A DNA stretch of 64,000 nt from Salvator merianae (lineage: Eukaryota; Chordata; Lepidosauria; Squamata; Teiidae), in contig QVOM02000001.1 of the NCBI GenBank assembly GCA_003586115.2, positions 19,223,289 through 19,287,288 on the forward strand, read 5' to 3'. The notes beneath the pieces were generated by a model. The model saw only the letters and a list, made by a program, of their open reading frames with translations, ran no database searches and was not told the origin of the DNA. This document shows, one piece after another, positions 47,561 to 60,129 of the stretch. How positions within the stretch are numbered: the first letter of the stretch is position 1; each line of letters starts with the position of its first letter. A program made the translations under genes and the position numbers.

Positions 47561-48067
47561 TGTTGTCCATGAACATGGTGGCACCCTTGGGGTCCTCCTT
47601 TGGCACCTGCAGAGTCCAAACCCTCCCCGCTTCACCGTGATGTGGTAAGGATGGTCACCTTTGCTCTCCACTAGAAAAGTACAGAGTTTTTGGTGGATGT
47701 TTCTGGAAGAACTTTCACGGCTCTTGAAATGGTAGAACTTTTATTTGCTCCCACTGTGAAGTCAGTGAGCTGTGAAAGTCATAGATCCATCTTAAGTGTG
47801 CTGGATACAACTTCTCCACAGACCTCTAGTGATTTCTAAAGCGGGAGAGAGATGGAGAGGAAGCATCTAGAGAGGTGATGTCCATAATATGCCAACAAGG
47901 TTCCAATCACACTCTTGCGCCCAAGCTAAAATGCTTGGCACCCACTGTGTGTAGCCTTAAAAGATGGCTTTTGCTAAAAATATAGGTTAATTGTGGTACG
48001 TGACTCACATCCTGTGCTCTGTCTTGAGATAGATGTGCTTTCTGTCTCTGGATTCCTTTTCTAATTC

Positions 48068-48290
48068 ATGATGGTGATGAAGTTTTTATTCCACCTTTCT
48101 TCCGAAGCAGCATAAGTTCTGCTTTCACCCCATTTGTATCTTCACAACAGTCCTGCGTGTTAGACAGAGAGATGATGGTGATCTTGTATGCCTTGGGGAA
48201 CTTTGTGGCCAAATATGAGCCTGAATCTGGATTTCACCAGCCTTGGTGCAGCACTCTGACTGCTAGGAGGGACAACTCCTTTATCCATGT
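48068..48290 (-). mobile_element. MIR-like SINE, antisense, old
   Basis: TTTTTATTCCACCTTTCTTCC then ATTTGTATCTTCACAACAGT and CCTGCGTGTTAGACAGAG follow the L2-type tail and core of MIR elements, as at 21684. The tRNA-like head at the right end is weak. Confidence 0.5.
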
Positions 48291-51200
48291 TGACTCAAAG
48301 AAATATATAGGTCAAAGGACGAGCTGACCTTAAAGGGCCTAACAAGCACCATAATCCTATAGATCAGCTTTTGCAAACTGGCTGCAATCTGGAATGTGTA
48401 TAGTGGCAGGTAAAGTGACATTCTGTGCTTCATTTTATTAAGCAGCTGTGCTGCTTTTTGTGTCGTTTAACCCACTCCCTGCAAAATGCACTGCAAAGAT
48501 GTAATGCTGCTGCTAATTCCAGCTTTGGGGCTATTAAAGCAGCATTTAGAATGCTGGAGAAAAACCATTGCTTCTAACCCAGAATAAAGCTCTCAGAAAT
48601 GCTCTGGGGAAGTAGGTCATATTTGCTAGCATGAAATTTGGTCTGGTCTGAGCACATATTAGAGTTTCCCTTCTCCTCAGTCAGTGTGATGCCTATTTCT
48701 GAAGTAAAACTATAGATACATTCCACTCCTACGCTGAAAAGATCAGAGTGTGTGAGCAGATTTTGCCCTAGGAGTCGCTTGTCACCCACTGACTGTGTGA
48801 ATGACTGTTCTAAATGTGCTTCCTATGTAAAATAGCAATGCAGTGACTGAGAGAGAGGTGCAACAAGGACCTTCTAAGTTGTGTTACAGATATTATACAC
48901 TTTTGGCATCCAACCATACCCATTAAATGTATGTCACAAGATACTTGCAGCACAGGTTGACTGAAATTCAAGAATGCTAGAAAGGCCCACAGAGATGAAG
49001 CTACCTGCCTCTTTCATGTATGGGGGTTACAGAATTAGGTACTACACTTGTATTTGGAGTCTTATATTCACAGGAGTGGCAGAAGGAACAGTGTGGGTTT
49101 TTTTTTCAAAATTGTTTCCTGTCCCCCTCTTTCTGCTTCTATTTGTCTGAAGAGATTTCCATTAGGTTGACCTGTACCTTTTATTTGCAAGTCTTCTGTG
49201 GCAATGTGCTTTATAAGAGATTAGTTGGACAATGGTTCCCATTCTTTCTTCTTCCCATGTTTGCAGGAGTCATTCTTTCAGGGAAATTAAGATTGTGACA
49301 AGAAGTTTGCAGTTTCCCACAGCTGCTTCTGGTTTGTCTGCACATTCTGACAACGAGGGCAGCATTAAACGGCACTGAGGGTGGACTCTGTTGATTTTGT
49401 TCCGACTCATTTCTTTCTAGAGGAACCTAACCTGAAAAGGGGTAGAATAGAGAATTGGACTGCAGCATGCTAGTCATACAAATGTATCTAGTGAGTTGTC
49501 TGTTTTATATCTGTGGCTCAGAGGAAATTAGTTATTTTAGAATGGCTCTCATCTTGCTTTTCTTTTCTCAATGACTTTTGAAATCTGACTTGGAGTTGGC
49601 AGAATGATAGCAGAATCTCAGCGTCATAAGCCTTATCGTGGTAAGATTAATTCATGAAATCTGCCTGGCACATAAAACAGGGGAGGGAGAGCACCGCCCT
49701 CCTTATGCATAACAGACTATTTTCAAAAGCTGTAACTGTCCAGTCTTGCAAGCTTGCCTCATCTATGTCCAGAAGCCCCCACCTTACGTTAGCCTTAGAA
49801 CTGGAATTAGCATTTCATCTGTACCAGTATGGCTTACTGAGAGCACTTAATAGTAAAGGCCATCCCTGAGGCAAGCTTGCCTCCCGGCAATTATTTGGAC
49901 ACATCCGTGCAGTTTTCTTGGCCACATCCTAGGAATGGTTTGCCTTTGCCATCTTGCCAGGGAGATGTCAAGGACTGAATATTGGAAGCTTCAGTACACA
50001 AAGCAGATAATCTGCCACTGATAACATTTCGAGCCAAAGCGTGGTCAAGGCGCAGAATGTGTACATTGCTTTGAGCCATAGCTCTGTAGTAATAAATAGG
50101 AAGGAGAGACAGCTGTGGCCTCTAAGTGGTGGGCGCCCATGGAGCTGCTGCCTCCATAGTATATATTAAAATATGCTTTGTTCTTTTATTCTTTTCTTTT
50201 TTTAAAAAGAAGCTATTGTGGTAGGTCTAAAGAAAAAGAAAGCCAGAAGAGCAAGTACAGGTTTCTTTACCATACCATGTGAAGGCAGATAACAGTTCTT
50301 ATTTTAAGCAGGGCCAAAATAAGAACGTTCAGCTGTCTTCAAGCTTCTCTTGTCCGTTGACTCTGGGCATGTGAAAGATACTTTGAGGAGTACATCTCTA
50401 TGGGAGTGGGCTGCCCTTGGGGTCTCAGGCAGCTTTAGAAAGGAACCTGATGGCTCCCCTGCCGTCGCCGAGGCCATGTTGCTCCAGCCACTACACCTGT
50501 GCACACGGGGTCATCTTGGCCTCTGTGTGCAGGTCCAGCAGGCCCACACACAAATGTGGTGCATTTCACCACAGCAAGGGGCCAGTTCAGTGTGCAAGAA
50601 GTGATCTCAGAGCCGCTTCTCGCCCACTGGACATTTTGTGCCTCGGAGGGGCATTGAAGTCCCTCCAAGCACCCTCATGCCCTTTTGGTATGTGGCATGT
50701 GGAGATGTGAGGACGTTGATGCCCCTCCAAGGCATATTGAATGGCCTGTGGGATGCAGCCTGGATTTAGCTAATGACAGAAACTTGGGTTTGCTTCCAGG
50801 GAGTTGTAACTTCCACCTGCATGGCATGCTTGCTCACCCTTTTACTACTGACATCTCACTGTTGGAGTCTTTTCTCCTGTGTACAGATAATGCTTCACAG
50901 CTGAATTTGGAAGCTAACTCAAGAAGACTGTATTTGTTGTAAGATTCACCATGCTTTTTAACTCTGTGCTGGGATGCTCAAGAGCCTTCACTTGCTACAA
51001 ACTGTCCCTTGAGAGTAAAAACCTTGCTGCCTTGATCACGGAACTCTTCTGCTAGCTGCTTTGCACTGGAGTCTTGGCATTTTAAATTGATCTTTAAAAT
51101 GGGACAAACAAAAATCCATGCAGCAGTGACATTTACCACTGCCAAGTATAAATTCAGCCATACTGAAGGTTCTTCAAGTGGCATTTAAAAGTATGCTGCT

Positions 51201-51301
51201 ATAGGTGGAAAGTGGAAACCACCATTTTTTCCCAGCATATACTGGAGATGTTGAGGAGTAAATGTGTTGTATGCTTTTCAAGCAGAAGCTCATGTATATG
51301 A

Positions 51302-51493
51302 GGTTGTTGTTGGGTACCACCGAGTCGTGGCCAACTCCTGGTTGACTGCGTGGGCATCTCTGTGGACACCTGCAGTTTTCTTAGCAGAGATACAGAAGTG
51401 GTTTGCCATTGCCTGCTTCTGGGGAGAGGCTGGCGTTCAAACCGACGACTTCTCTGCTTTCCAGACAGTTTGCTGTACCACTGAGCTACAGCC
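51302..51493 (-). mobile_element. tRNA-derived SINE, antisense
   Basis: On the minus strand it begins GGCTGTAGCTCAGTGGTACA, an excellent tRNA 5' end and A-box. GTCGGTTTGAACGCC is the B-box. It ends GAGTTGGCCACGACTCGGTG then GTACCCAACAACAACC. Related to the copy at 55123-55295. Family not named. Confidence 0.8.
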
Positions 51494-53661
51494 AGGCTCT
51501 TATAAAACATAGAGAAGTGCAAAATGCTGATTTGAATTAGCTGTGCATTGTCTGTATGGAGACCAGGCATTACATCTCTTGGCCTGCCTTTACAGACTCC
51601 CTAAAAGCAAGGAAAAGTCCTCTGATGGCTACTCCTGATCATGTTTCTCCCCTTTGGTTTTCTTGGAGCCTGAGTTAAATGTCATCCCGTCAAGTCACAC
51701 CACCATCACACAGTATCGTGTGATTTTGGATTTGTCAGGGCTTTCCCCCATCCTGGCCCTACAAAGGATAAATAATAATTTGGTTTAGCTTTATTTGCTC
51801 TTTCTGGGGCTGGGCTGGGAAAGTCCTAACATGCCCCAACTATGTGTTGCTGCATGATGACATCATCACATGAAGCAATGATGTTTGCCCACCTCCCCTT
51901 AGGTTCCAGGAAGGCTGCAGGTATAAGTAGTACCAAGTGCACCCTGGGAAGGGCTTTACTATGCTATCAGGGCCCAGGAAAGGGGTACCGATGTCCATAA
52001 ACAGCAACTTCCATGCTGAGGATGCACAGTTATTTTGAGTAATTCAAAACTATATTTCGCACACCTCTGAAATGTGGAGAACAAAGAAACTCCTTGTATC
52101 TGCATTATTCTTTCATCTGGCCATAGTTGGCTCTTAAGCATAGTTGGAATGGAACCTGCTGACACAAGTTTCTGAGCTAGTCTGTTTTATTTCATATGTA
52201 GCTCTTGCTGATAGGAAATCCTTGAGGGTGATGTAAACCTGCATTCTGGCAGCTCTCCACCCGCATTGCTAATGAGTTGACATAAGGACTTCAAGTGAGA
52301 TTAAGGTGGGTTACAGTGGTGCGTGTCACGTGCCGTATTGTCTGGCCATCACAGACTTGAATCATGTTGTAACCTTTCTTACGTGACAGGTAACTCTTCA
52401 GAAATTACTATGTTGGCCCATGTTTCATTTCTTCTTTCTTTTAACTTTGCAGGTGAGGTATTTTGGGTTGTTTGCTTTGCTAGACATAAAAGATTAAAAA
52501 ATGAGTGTCTGCGTACACATGTAAAAAACATAATTCAGAAATACCGCTAACTTTCACATAGGATGTGGGAATCTGTGGCTATTTCTACATCATGTATGTT
52601 GTCCCAATTTCTGCACAGCACAATCTAGCCCAAGATTGGATGGGCAGCAGGTGGCATGGGTCAAGGGCCATTCACATTGTGGCAACCCAGCCTGGCTGTT
52701 AACTTTGGAGCCTGGAAACAAAAGTTCCTAGCCTCTGAGGTTGCTAGCTGGGACTGTTTCAGCCTGGTGCCCAGAAGTGGTGTTCTTCCAGGGCTGCTTT
52801 CAGGAGTACCTGAGTTGGTCTACCTCCAGGGAATGCACTGAAGACCATTTCAAACGGTCTCCTGTTGAAGTGGGCTAAGTTGCCCTGAGTTCACTTGTTC
52901 ATATTTTGGTGGTGTCTTCTGTTGTCTTTAAAGTTTGAAATGCTTAATGAGACCCTTCCTTTCTACCTTTGAGCATTCCAGGTGACAGAGTGCCTAACTG
53001 GGACATGTCAGAACTCAGTTCCTCTTGCTGTGAACTCGCATGCCCGGAGAAGAATATAATAATGGTCAAATTAAAAGTTTGCAAAAATTTTGAGTTTGTA
53101 GGTTAAATAAGCTAGTCATTTCCTCATTGCTGTATACTCTGTTAAATTTTCCTTTGTTTCTGCATGTTTTTTTGTGCTATCTTACAAAATTGTTTGTCAT
53201 CGTGAGGATCTGTAACCTAGAATAAGGGTGTTTCCACATTTACTGGGCCTGGACAGCTCCAACTGGAATTGTTCTTACTGAAGCAGTTCGCTGCTGGAAC
53301 ATCCAGCTGTCCCGGAACAAGGCAGTCCGCACTCGGACGAACTGTTCTAGTCCAGCCCCATGCTACTCTGAAGCTTAATGAGCTTGCTGCAAGGGCTCAG
53401 GTGGCTAGGAGCTAAAGTTCCTGGCCTTGGAACCCCTGGGGACCCATTTTGGTGGCATACTTTGGTGTGTCACTGAAATGGGTCCCTCTGCTAAACCAGA
53501 ACAGGCAAGCCTGTACCCTTCCGTACATCTCCCTGGGCTGATTTACTCATGAGTATGTCAGCAGTTGACCTTTTTTAAAAAGTTTACCACTGTCCCAGTA
53601 TATGCAGCCATTTTGGGCTGCCTAGTCCATGCAAAGCTCTATTCAATGCAGATGGAGTGGT

Positions 53662-53696
53662 CTATATATATATATGTATGTGTGTGTGTGTGTGTA
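53662..53696. repeat. (TA)n-(TG)n microsatellite
   Basis: A TATATATATATA run is followed through GTATG by a TGTGTGTGTG run. Confidence 0.9.
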
Positions 53697-55122
53697 GCTT
53701 CTCTGCTCTGCATTAGAATGTGGAAGAAAGATTCCCAGAAGGGGTCTAGGTCCTGCACTGTATTGATTTACAGGTAAGTGTGGAAAGGCCTCAGGTGCGA
53801 TGGCATACAGGGTAGTGGGGAAAGGAAGGGAAGAATATGCAAACTCACGAGGTGTCCTCTCCTCAACCACTGACCCTCCAGATCATTAGTTTTGTATTAG
53901 TACTACTAATTTTAAAAATACACAGTTCCTTTTACATCCCCATAGTTGTTCTGGATTGCAGTTCCTGAAATTGGGGTGGCTGGTTCCTAAAGTGCCAAGT
54001 ATCTGTGGGCTATTGCTAGTGATTCTACTTTTAGAAAAGAGTTTGTATCCTAAACAAGGCTTTTTTCTTGAAGCCTCCAGTTTCTATTTCCTTTTTGTCA
54101 TACAAATGGAGTGTACTGCCACTGGGGCAGAACACCATGGGACTACCAATGTAAACTGTCTCCTTGTCAACACTTTGGCCCTTGAAGATTGCCATTTTCA
54201 TTTGAATACTAGACTCTGTGCTGTTGTAATCTTGCATTAGAATTTTGGGCTTCCTGCCTGTTCCCCGGACACTTTCCTCTGACAAAACAGTCACACTTCA
54301 AACTCCCTATCAAATCCTTGATTACCTTCATTTTCCCCCTGAATTTGCTGTAGGCGGCTGTGAATGGCAGATATCTAACGCTCTCTTTTTTTCTCTGTAT
54401 GACACAGTATTTTCTGCTGTAAATTAAAGCTTAAAATTCTGAAAAGTTCCAGCATGGCACAATACATCACTTTGTTTTATGTTGCGTAGTCTGTAAGCTG
54501 TTTTGGGTAATTTTAATTATTGGGTGGCCGTACAGATGCAACAAATAAATAAGTCAGTTTGTTAATAGCAGTTTTATGTAAGTCCCATGTCTCAGTCATG
54601 CTGGTTTTCTTTTGTTTGTTTTTTTTAAATCAAGACTCTGGTGCGATGAAGGAAAGGTTTTAAGGTGTTTTGAGCACAGCAGTTAAGTCCCGCTAATGTG
54701 GCAGATTTACTGCTATTAGCATCTTTGATAGGAAGTTATGCTACTTCATCTTAAAAAGCTATGACAGTGAAGAGCCTCCAGGTGTTGTTAAACTACAGTT
54801 ACAACTGTGCTTTTGAGTACTGATGAGCTTGATAGTTTAGCAACACCTGCAGGGATATGTCTTAGTCGTCCCAGCCATCCACCATCCAAGGCAGTCCCTC
54901 CATCACAGTGTATGAAGAGCACTGGATTGGGCCAGTGTTCTGTCCAGTTGTGCAGCTTTTTCCCAACTAGATGTTTTAGGTAATCTTCAGGTGTAATGGG
55001 ATTATAACAGCCATTTTCCTAATTGAATTCCCAGCAACTAATTTTCAGTCATGTCATCTACAATATTAGAGGTAACTCATGTCCATCATGACAGTCCTAA
55101 CTTGCGTGAAGATGGTTTGTTG

Positions 55123-55295
55123 TTGAGTACCATCAAGTTGTGGCTGATTCCTGGTTGACCACATGTACACCTCTGTGTAGTTTTCTTGGCAGAGATGCAG
55201 AAATTGCTTGCCATTGTCTACTTCCAGGGAGAGGCTGGGGTTCAAACTGGTGACCCTCTGTTTTCAGGTTGCTTTCATTACCACTGAACTACAGC
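55123..55295 (-). mobile_element. tRNA-derived SINE, antisense, second copy
   Basis: The same layout as 51302-51493: on the minus strand GGCTGTAGTTCAGTGGTAAT, then CCAGTTTGAACCCC as B-box, then GGCAAGCAATTTCTGC, ending CAACAAAC. Both copies have the same orientation, 3.8 kb apart. Confidence 0.78.
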
Positions 55296-55436
55296 CCCTT
55301 CCTTTTAAACCTATGCAATTTAATGACAATCACTACAACTTATATTAGTAAATTCTGTAGTTAAGTAATGTGGTGCGAGGGAGTGGGGAGCTTCCGTTTC
55401 CCTGACCTGAATTTTCTGACACTGATCTTCACTGGA

Positions 55437-56165
55437 TGACCTCAGAACATAGGATTTTGTAACAGAGGTTTTTTTTTCTATTTTCTCCCCACCGTGTTTG
55501 ATTTTGTATACCTCTGTCCTGTCTTTTCACTTTATTTAGGTGTTTTCTAACTAAAAAGCTCAATCCTTGTAACTTTTCTAATTTGGAAAGTTGCTTTATT
55601 CCCTTGGTTGTTTTAGTTTCCTGAATTTTTCCTATTTCTGCCATATCACTGTTCATGTGTGGTTGTCAAAACTAAAAACATACGATATTCTTAAATACAG
55701 TTTAAAAATACTGTAAAAGAGGCCGTTTTATTTTCAGTCTTTTTTCTAATGGTTCCTAACACAAAACTCACTTTGCAAATAGCTGCAATACATTGGTCCC
55801 TTTAATTAACTCGTCCACCACAGCTTTAAGCTCTCTTTTCTGCCTGGTTACTGCCTGCTTAGATCACATCATTTTGTATGAACAGCTAGGTTTCTTACTT
55901 CACTGTCTAATTGGCTCCAATCTCATGGTCAGCTCATAGAAAGTTATTCCGAACACTTAATCACATTTTCAGCAGTTTGAACCTCTTGGTTCAGTTCCTG
56001 CTATCTACAGTAACAGGTTTTTTTCACCTATATGACAGTTCTCGAGATATTTTAATATTTTACCACCTCTTAATCTCATCTCCATTAAATATACCAAATT
56101 CTTTCATCTTTTACTTACAGGATTTGGTCTCCAAATGCTGCAGTGCCTGTTTTGTTACTCTATGA
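55437..56165 (-). mobile_element. CR1-like LINE 3' region, antisense, degenerate
   Basis: TTCTCCCCACCGTGTTTGAT, TTTTGTATACCTCTGTCCTG and CCTTGTAACTTTTCTAATTTG read like the 3' UTR section also seen near 7020-7130 (TTTCCCACACCATGCATTAT). CATCATTTTGTATGAACAGC and later text continue toward the coding end. No terminus is well defined. Confidence 0.55.
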
Positions 56166-57005
56166 ATGTGTTTCAGTGCTGTGTAGATGGTCATAGGTTA
56201 TATTTCTGTACCATCTGTTAAGTATTTATATTCTTCCTACTTCAAAAGAGACTCAAGATGGCTAATAAACTCAGTATCAAGAAGGGAACAATGAAAATTG
56301 TTATGAAGAGACAACAGTGAATATGTGGCATAAAACCTTAGACAAAACCCAAAATAGGATAACAAAAGAAGAAATCCTTAATTGTTGCAGGGACTGAGGT
56401 TTCTAGATGCTTGTAGAGCTGAGGAGTTGAACCCAAGGAGAGGTGAGGAGTATATTCCCTTTATGTAAAAGCCTGTGCTGTGCTATCCCTTAACAATCAT
56501 AACATGAGAGGAAAAAGGAGAGACACAAACTTTTCTGGGGATGTGAAGAATGCAAAAGATTTGAAGTGCTAGTTTATGCCTGGTGAATTAATTCAGTCCA
56601 GACTTTGTGTATCTGCGGTGCACGTTGAACCAAGGACAGCTTCTTTCCCCCATAGACCCAGAGGACAACCAGCCGGTCAGAGGAATCGTCTCAGGTGTAG
56701 AGCAGTTGTCTTTTGGAGCTCTTCTCCTCTCTGTGCCCCCTGCTTCACAAATTCCTCCTGCCCAGCATCCCTGAAGGATTCCGTCCCTTCCCCGTCCCCT
56801 TCCCCCAGTCTATCTGCGCCTCCCTTGCACGGCTAGCCAGCCTGCTTCACCAGAGAGCGCTCCCGCTGTGCTTCCATCCTTGCTATCAGTGTCTCCCATG
56901 CACGACAAGGTTGCCCTCTAGATGCCTGGAATTCCTTGTAATGAGAAGCAGCTGACGCTTCCCCGGCCCACTGAAACATTTCTCACTTTGATGTAAAACC
57001 TTACA

Positions 57006-57130
57006 GGTTCCTTATGCCCCTCTCTGGGTGGCTTAGGAGAGGCATTATACAGAGGAAGCGTCGGGAGCCTGTAGAGTTTGTTGACCCTTGCATGTAAAAT
57101 ACTGGAATTAAATTCCTAGAAAGTCAAGAT
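57006..57130 (+). other. Candidate non-coding exon
   Basis: AAAACCTTACAG precedes 57006 and ATGG|GTGAGT ends the segment at 57130. The donor is strong, the pyrimidine tract weak. It could be a 5' UTR exon of the downstream gene or chance. Confidence 0.15.
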
Positions 57131-57469
57131 GGGTGAGTATGCCTTTCACTGGAAGCAATATGGTATATTCTAATTGCAATAGTAAACTTCTGTAAGGGCT
57201 ACTGGGTGTAACTAGGTATTCATTCTGTGTAACTAGCTAGAAAAGTTTTCCCCCTTCAGGTTCTGACTCATAATGTTTGAAGTCAGGGTGCTAAACTGGA
57301 CAGTGGTCATGATCCCTCCAAGCCTTGAAAGCAGACCAAAGATTTCTCCCCCCCCCCACCTATTCTATTATGGGAAAAAATTCCCAGGGTGCAGAGGAAC
57401 CAATTTTTCCTGGCTTCCCCCCTAAACCAGATAGCATGAATCATGCACATTTCAAAAAGGAGCTGCCTT

Positions 57470-57483
57470 GGGGGGGGGGGGGG
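57470..57483. repeat. G14 homopolymer
   Basis: Fourteen consecutive G bases; a C-rich tract (CTCCCCCCCCCC) lies 120 bp upstream at 57346. Confidence 0.93.
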
Positions 57484-58000
57484 AGAGGGTAGAGACAGAA
57501 TGTAACAATGTCTTAATTTTTCCACCTAATAAGTTATCTCTTTATTCAGGCTGGACATTCACTTGGTTTTCTTGAGGCATCGAGCAGCTTTATTTATTGT
57601 CTTCCTCCTCGTTTTTTCACAGCAACTGTGGCTTAGTTGTTGTGGGGGACGCTTTTGAAGCAAGTCTTTAAGCTTCTTTAAAGAGCACTTGCGTCGCTGA
57701 ACAAAGCGGAAATGCGCAGCCAGTGTATGGATACAGTGGTGGGAGAACAGAGTTAGGAAGCAAAATTTTGCTAGGCTATAGGCTTGCAGAAACGCCCAGA
57801 CAACCAATAAACAACTCGTGCTTCAGCTGAGCGGGTACAATACGTGCATGTAGAATTAGTTTCTGCAGAAAAGGAAAACTGCTTTGATAGTTCTCTATGG
57901 AGAATACTAGCTTGTTGACTTATCCATGGGTGGGGAAGGCAGTGACAGGTCATTAGTGGCTTTAAAAGCGATGCTGTGTGCTTGTTTCCTTTCTCTTGGG

Positions 58001-58024
58001 TGTCTGTCTGTCTGTCTGTCTGTC
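58001..58024. repeat. (TGTC)n microsatellite
   Basis: Six uninterrupted TGTC units. Confidence 0.95.
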
Positions 58025-59872
58025 AGGTGCAGGAACTAAGCAGCAGAATACATCGTAGCCTTTGGGTGAGAATATCTGAGGCATGGGATGTTTAACCTTT
58101 GACTTGGGAGAGGAGCCGAAAATTCGGGGGGTGGGGGAGCTGAGCTGTGCGGCAAAAAAAAAGAGGAAAATACGATTTGCCACTCATGTTTTGTTAGCAG
58201 CACGAAACTCCTCTGCTCCCTCACACAGTCAGGATCTTCTGGCTGCTGGCTGCCACAGCTGGCTGGCATGTTTCTTTCAACCCATTTGTTCAGCTTTGTT
58301 GCTATGGGAACAGTTGCTAGGATGTTGAAGGGAACAGACAAGTGCGGGGAAGAAGCAGGCAGGGCTAGTCTGGTTTGGGTGTTGGTGGCCTCGCATCATC
58401 AAATTGGGAGCACAGGCCTATTTTGGGGGGATGGTGTGCGTGAATGCTCATATGTGTATTGTCTGGGGAGGAGGACCCCAGGGTTTTGTGGAATAAATGA
58501 AGACAAATGCAGGTTTCTCACTGACTGTTTTTCAGAAACTGGGAGCACTGAGTGGTGTTTTGTAGAAACTCATCTGTGACTTTTGAGAATGAAGTTTCCC
58601 TTCAGGGCTTTGCAGTGCTGTCTTTCTCTTCAGGGTTGCTTTTCCATTAGAATTTAACTCTGAAGGCTCAGACCATATATGATACTATTTTATTAGAAAA
58701 CATTAGAAAGATCTCTTTTCTCTGTTCAATATGTGCTTGTCTAAGTCTTTTGAACAGGGCACACACTGTTCATTTTGATTTTCCCCCTCTTTCTCTTCAC
58801 TCTCAGCGTTTGCATTTCCTGGGGAGAAAAGAGTTTTTAAAAAGTTGTTTCTCCCTTAGAAATGCAAGAGCCATTGTTTCCCAGCCATCAGGCACAACAA
58901 AAACTGTGCCCTGTGCTCTCGCTAATCTTCTGTCTCCCAGTGGAGTAAAGGCCATTGTTCTATAATGAATGTCTTGAAGCATGAATGTGGAGCTACTAGG
59001 AAAAGAATGTGGCATCCTGTTTTCAGCCTTTCCCCTCCTCCTTCCTTACAGTCCCCTTCTAGCTAGACTTTCTGGAACGTGATAGAAAGGTTGGACCTTT
59101 GGGTATCAGGCAGTAAAGTCCTGTAGAGCAGTGATCCTATTCAGATTTTGACTGCTTTGGACAACAATAGCTTGTTTCTGGTGTGAGTTATCTGTCATTG
59201 CTGTCTTTCTCAAGCCCTTTAAGCTGAGGCAGGCTAAATTTTAGTTGGAATGCAAGACCATATGGGAGATGGTCTGAAACCTCACGTCATTGTTATTTCT
59301 GTAGGCAGAGCTGTGAGCTAAAATGAAAATTAGAAGCAAAATATATGGACATGTGTGGGTGGTGGGTGTGTCAGAGCAAGAGCAAAAGCTGAAGCATCTT
59401 GAATTTAGTTCTGGTTCTTTGCCTATGAAATGTGGTAATAGTTCAGCCTCTTCCCAGATGCCAGCATCAGAAATGATTTTGGGATAGTAGTGAAGCACAG
59501 CCTTTCTGAGGTGGAAAGGTAGAGTCTGCCCGAGATCCTGCTGCTTAGATTCCTACATAAAAATCTCTGCAACAATCTGCCATTGTTGTACCATCAGTGC
59601 CATGCTGCCCATGAGGAGTTTCTCTGGTACTTGCAAAGCCTCTGAATCTCACTCACTATACTTTTGATTATGAAGTGGCAGAGATGGTAGCTGCTCCTGA
59701 AGAAAATGGAAGAGCATGAGATGGCAATCGAAGGAGCCTCTGGCCTTCTTAAGACTCGCATTTGTCTGCTGAACAGGAAGCAGAATAACTAAATGCACAG
59801 GTCTGAATGAGGAGCAGCTTGGAAAGACTGGCAGGATGAAAGCAAAATAATTGAAATGGGGGTGGAGACCAC

Positions 59873-59907
59873 GGAGGGAGGGAGGGAGGGAGAGAGAGAG
59901 AGAGAGA
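59873..59907. repeat. (GGAG)n-(AG)n purine microsatellite
   Basis: GGAGGGAGGGAGGGAGGG passes into AGAGAGAGAGAG, all purine on the + strand. Confidence 0.93.
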
Positions 59908-60129
59908 AAATGTGCTTTTGTGCATGCAAATTCTGAAATCAAGGGTATTAAAATAAATCCTTTTAAAATTGAAGGATTTTAAATTGTTCTTCCCAGAGCC
60001 ACTATCAAATAAAGAGCACACATCTAAGCACGCATCCAGACAAAGCCATGCTATCTTATTTCTAAAGTATGTTTGGATTAGCTGCGTTATCTGCGTTCAG
60101 ATTTTCCCAGTGCTAATGTTTGACTGACT

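Noticed and set aside
57559..57807. 82-residue basic minus-strand frame (contains CSLKKLKDLLQKRPPQQL)
   Set aside because: The lysine/arginine-rich end looked like a DNA-binding tail, but there is no recognised family, splice context or promoter.
53662..59907. CRISPR-like arrays or satellite arrays
   Set aside because: The short-period repeats are simple microsatellites without spacers; the window is vertebrate nuclear DNA.
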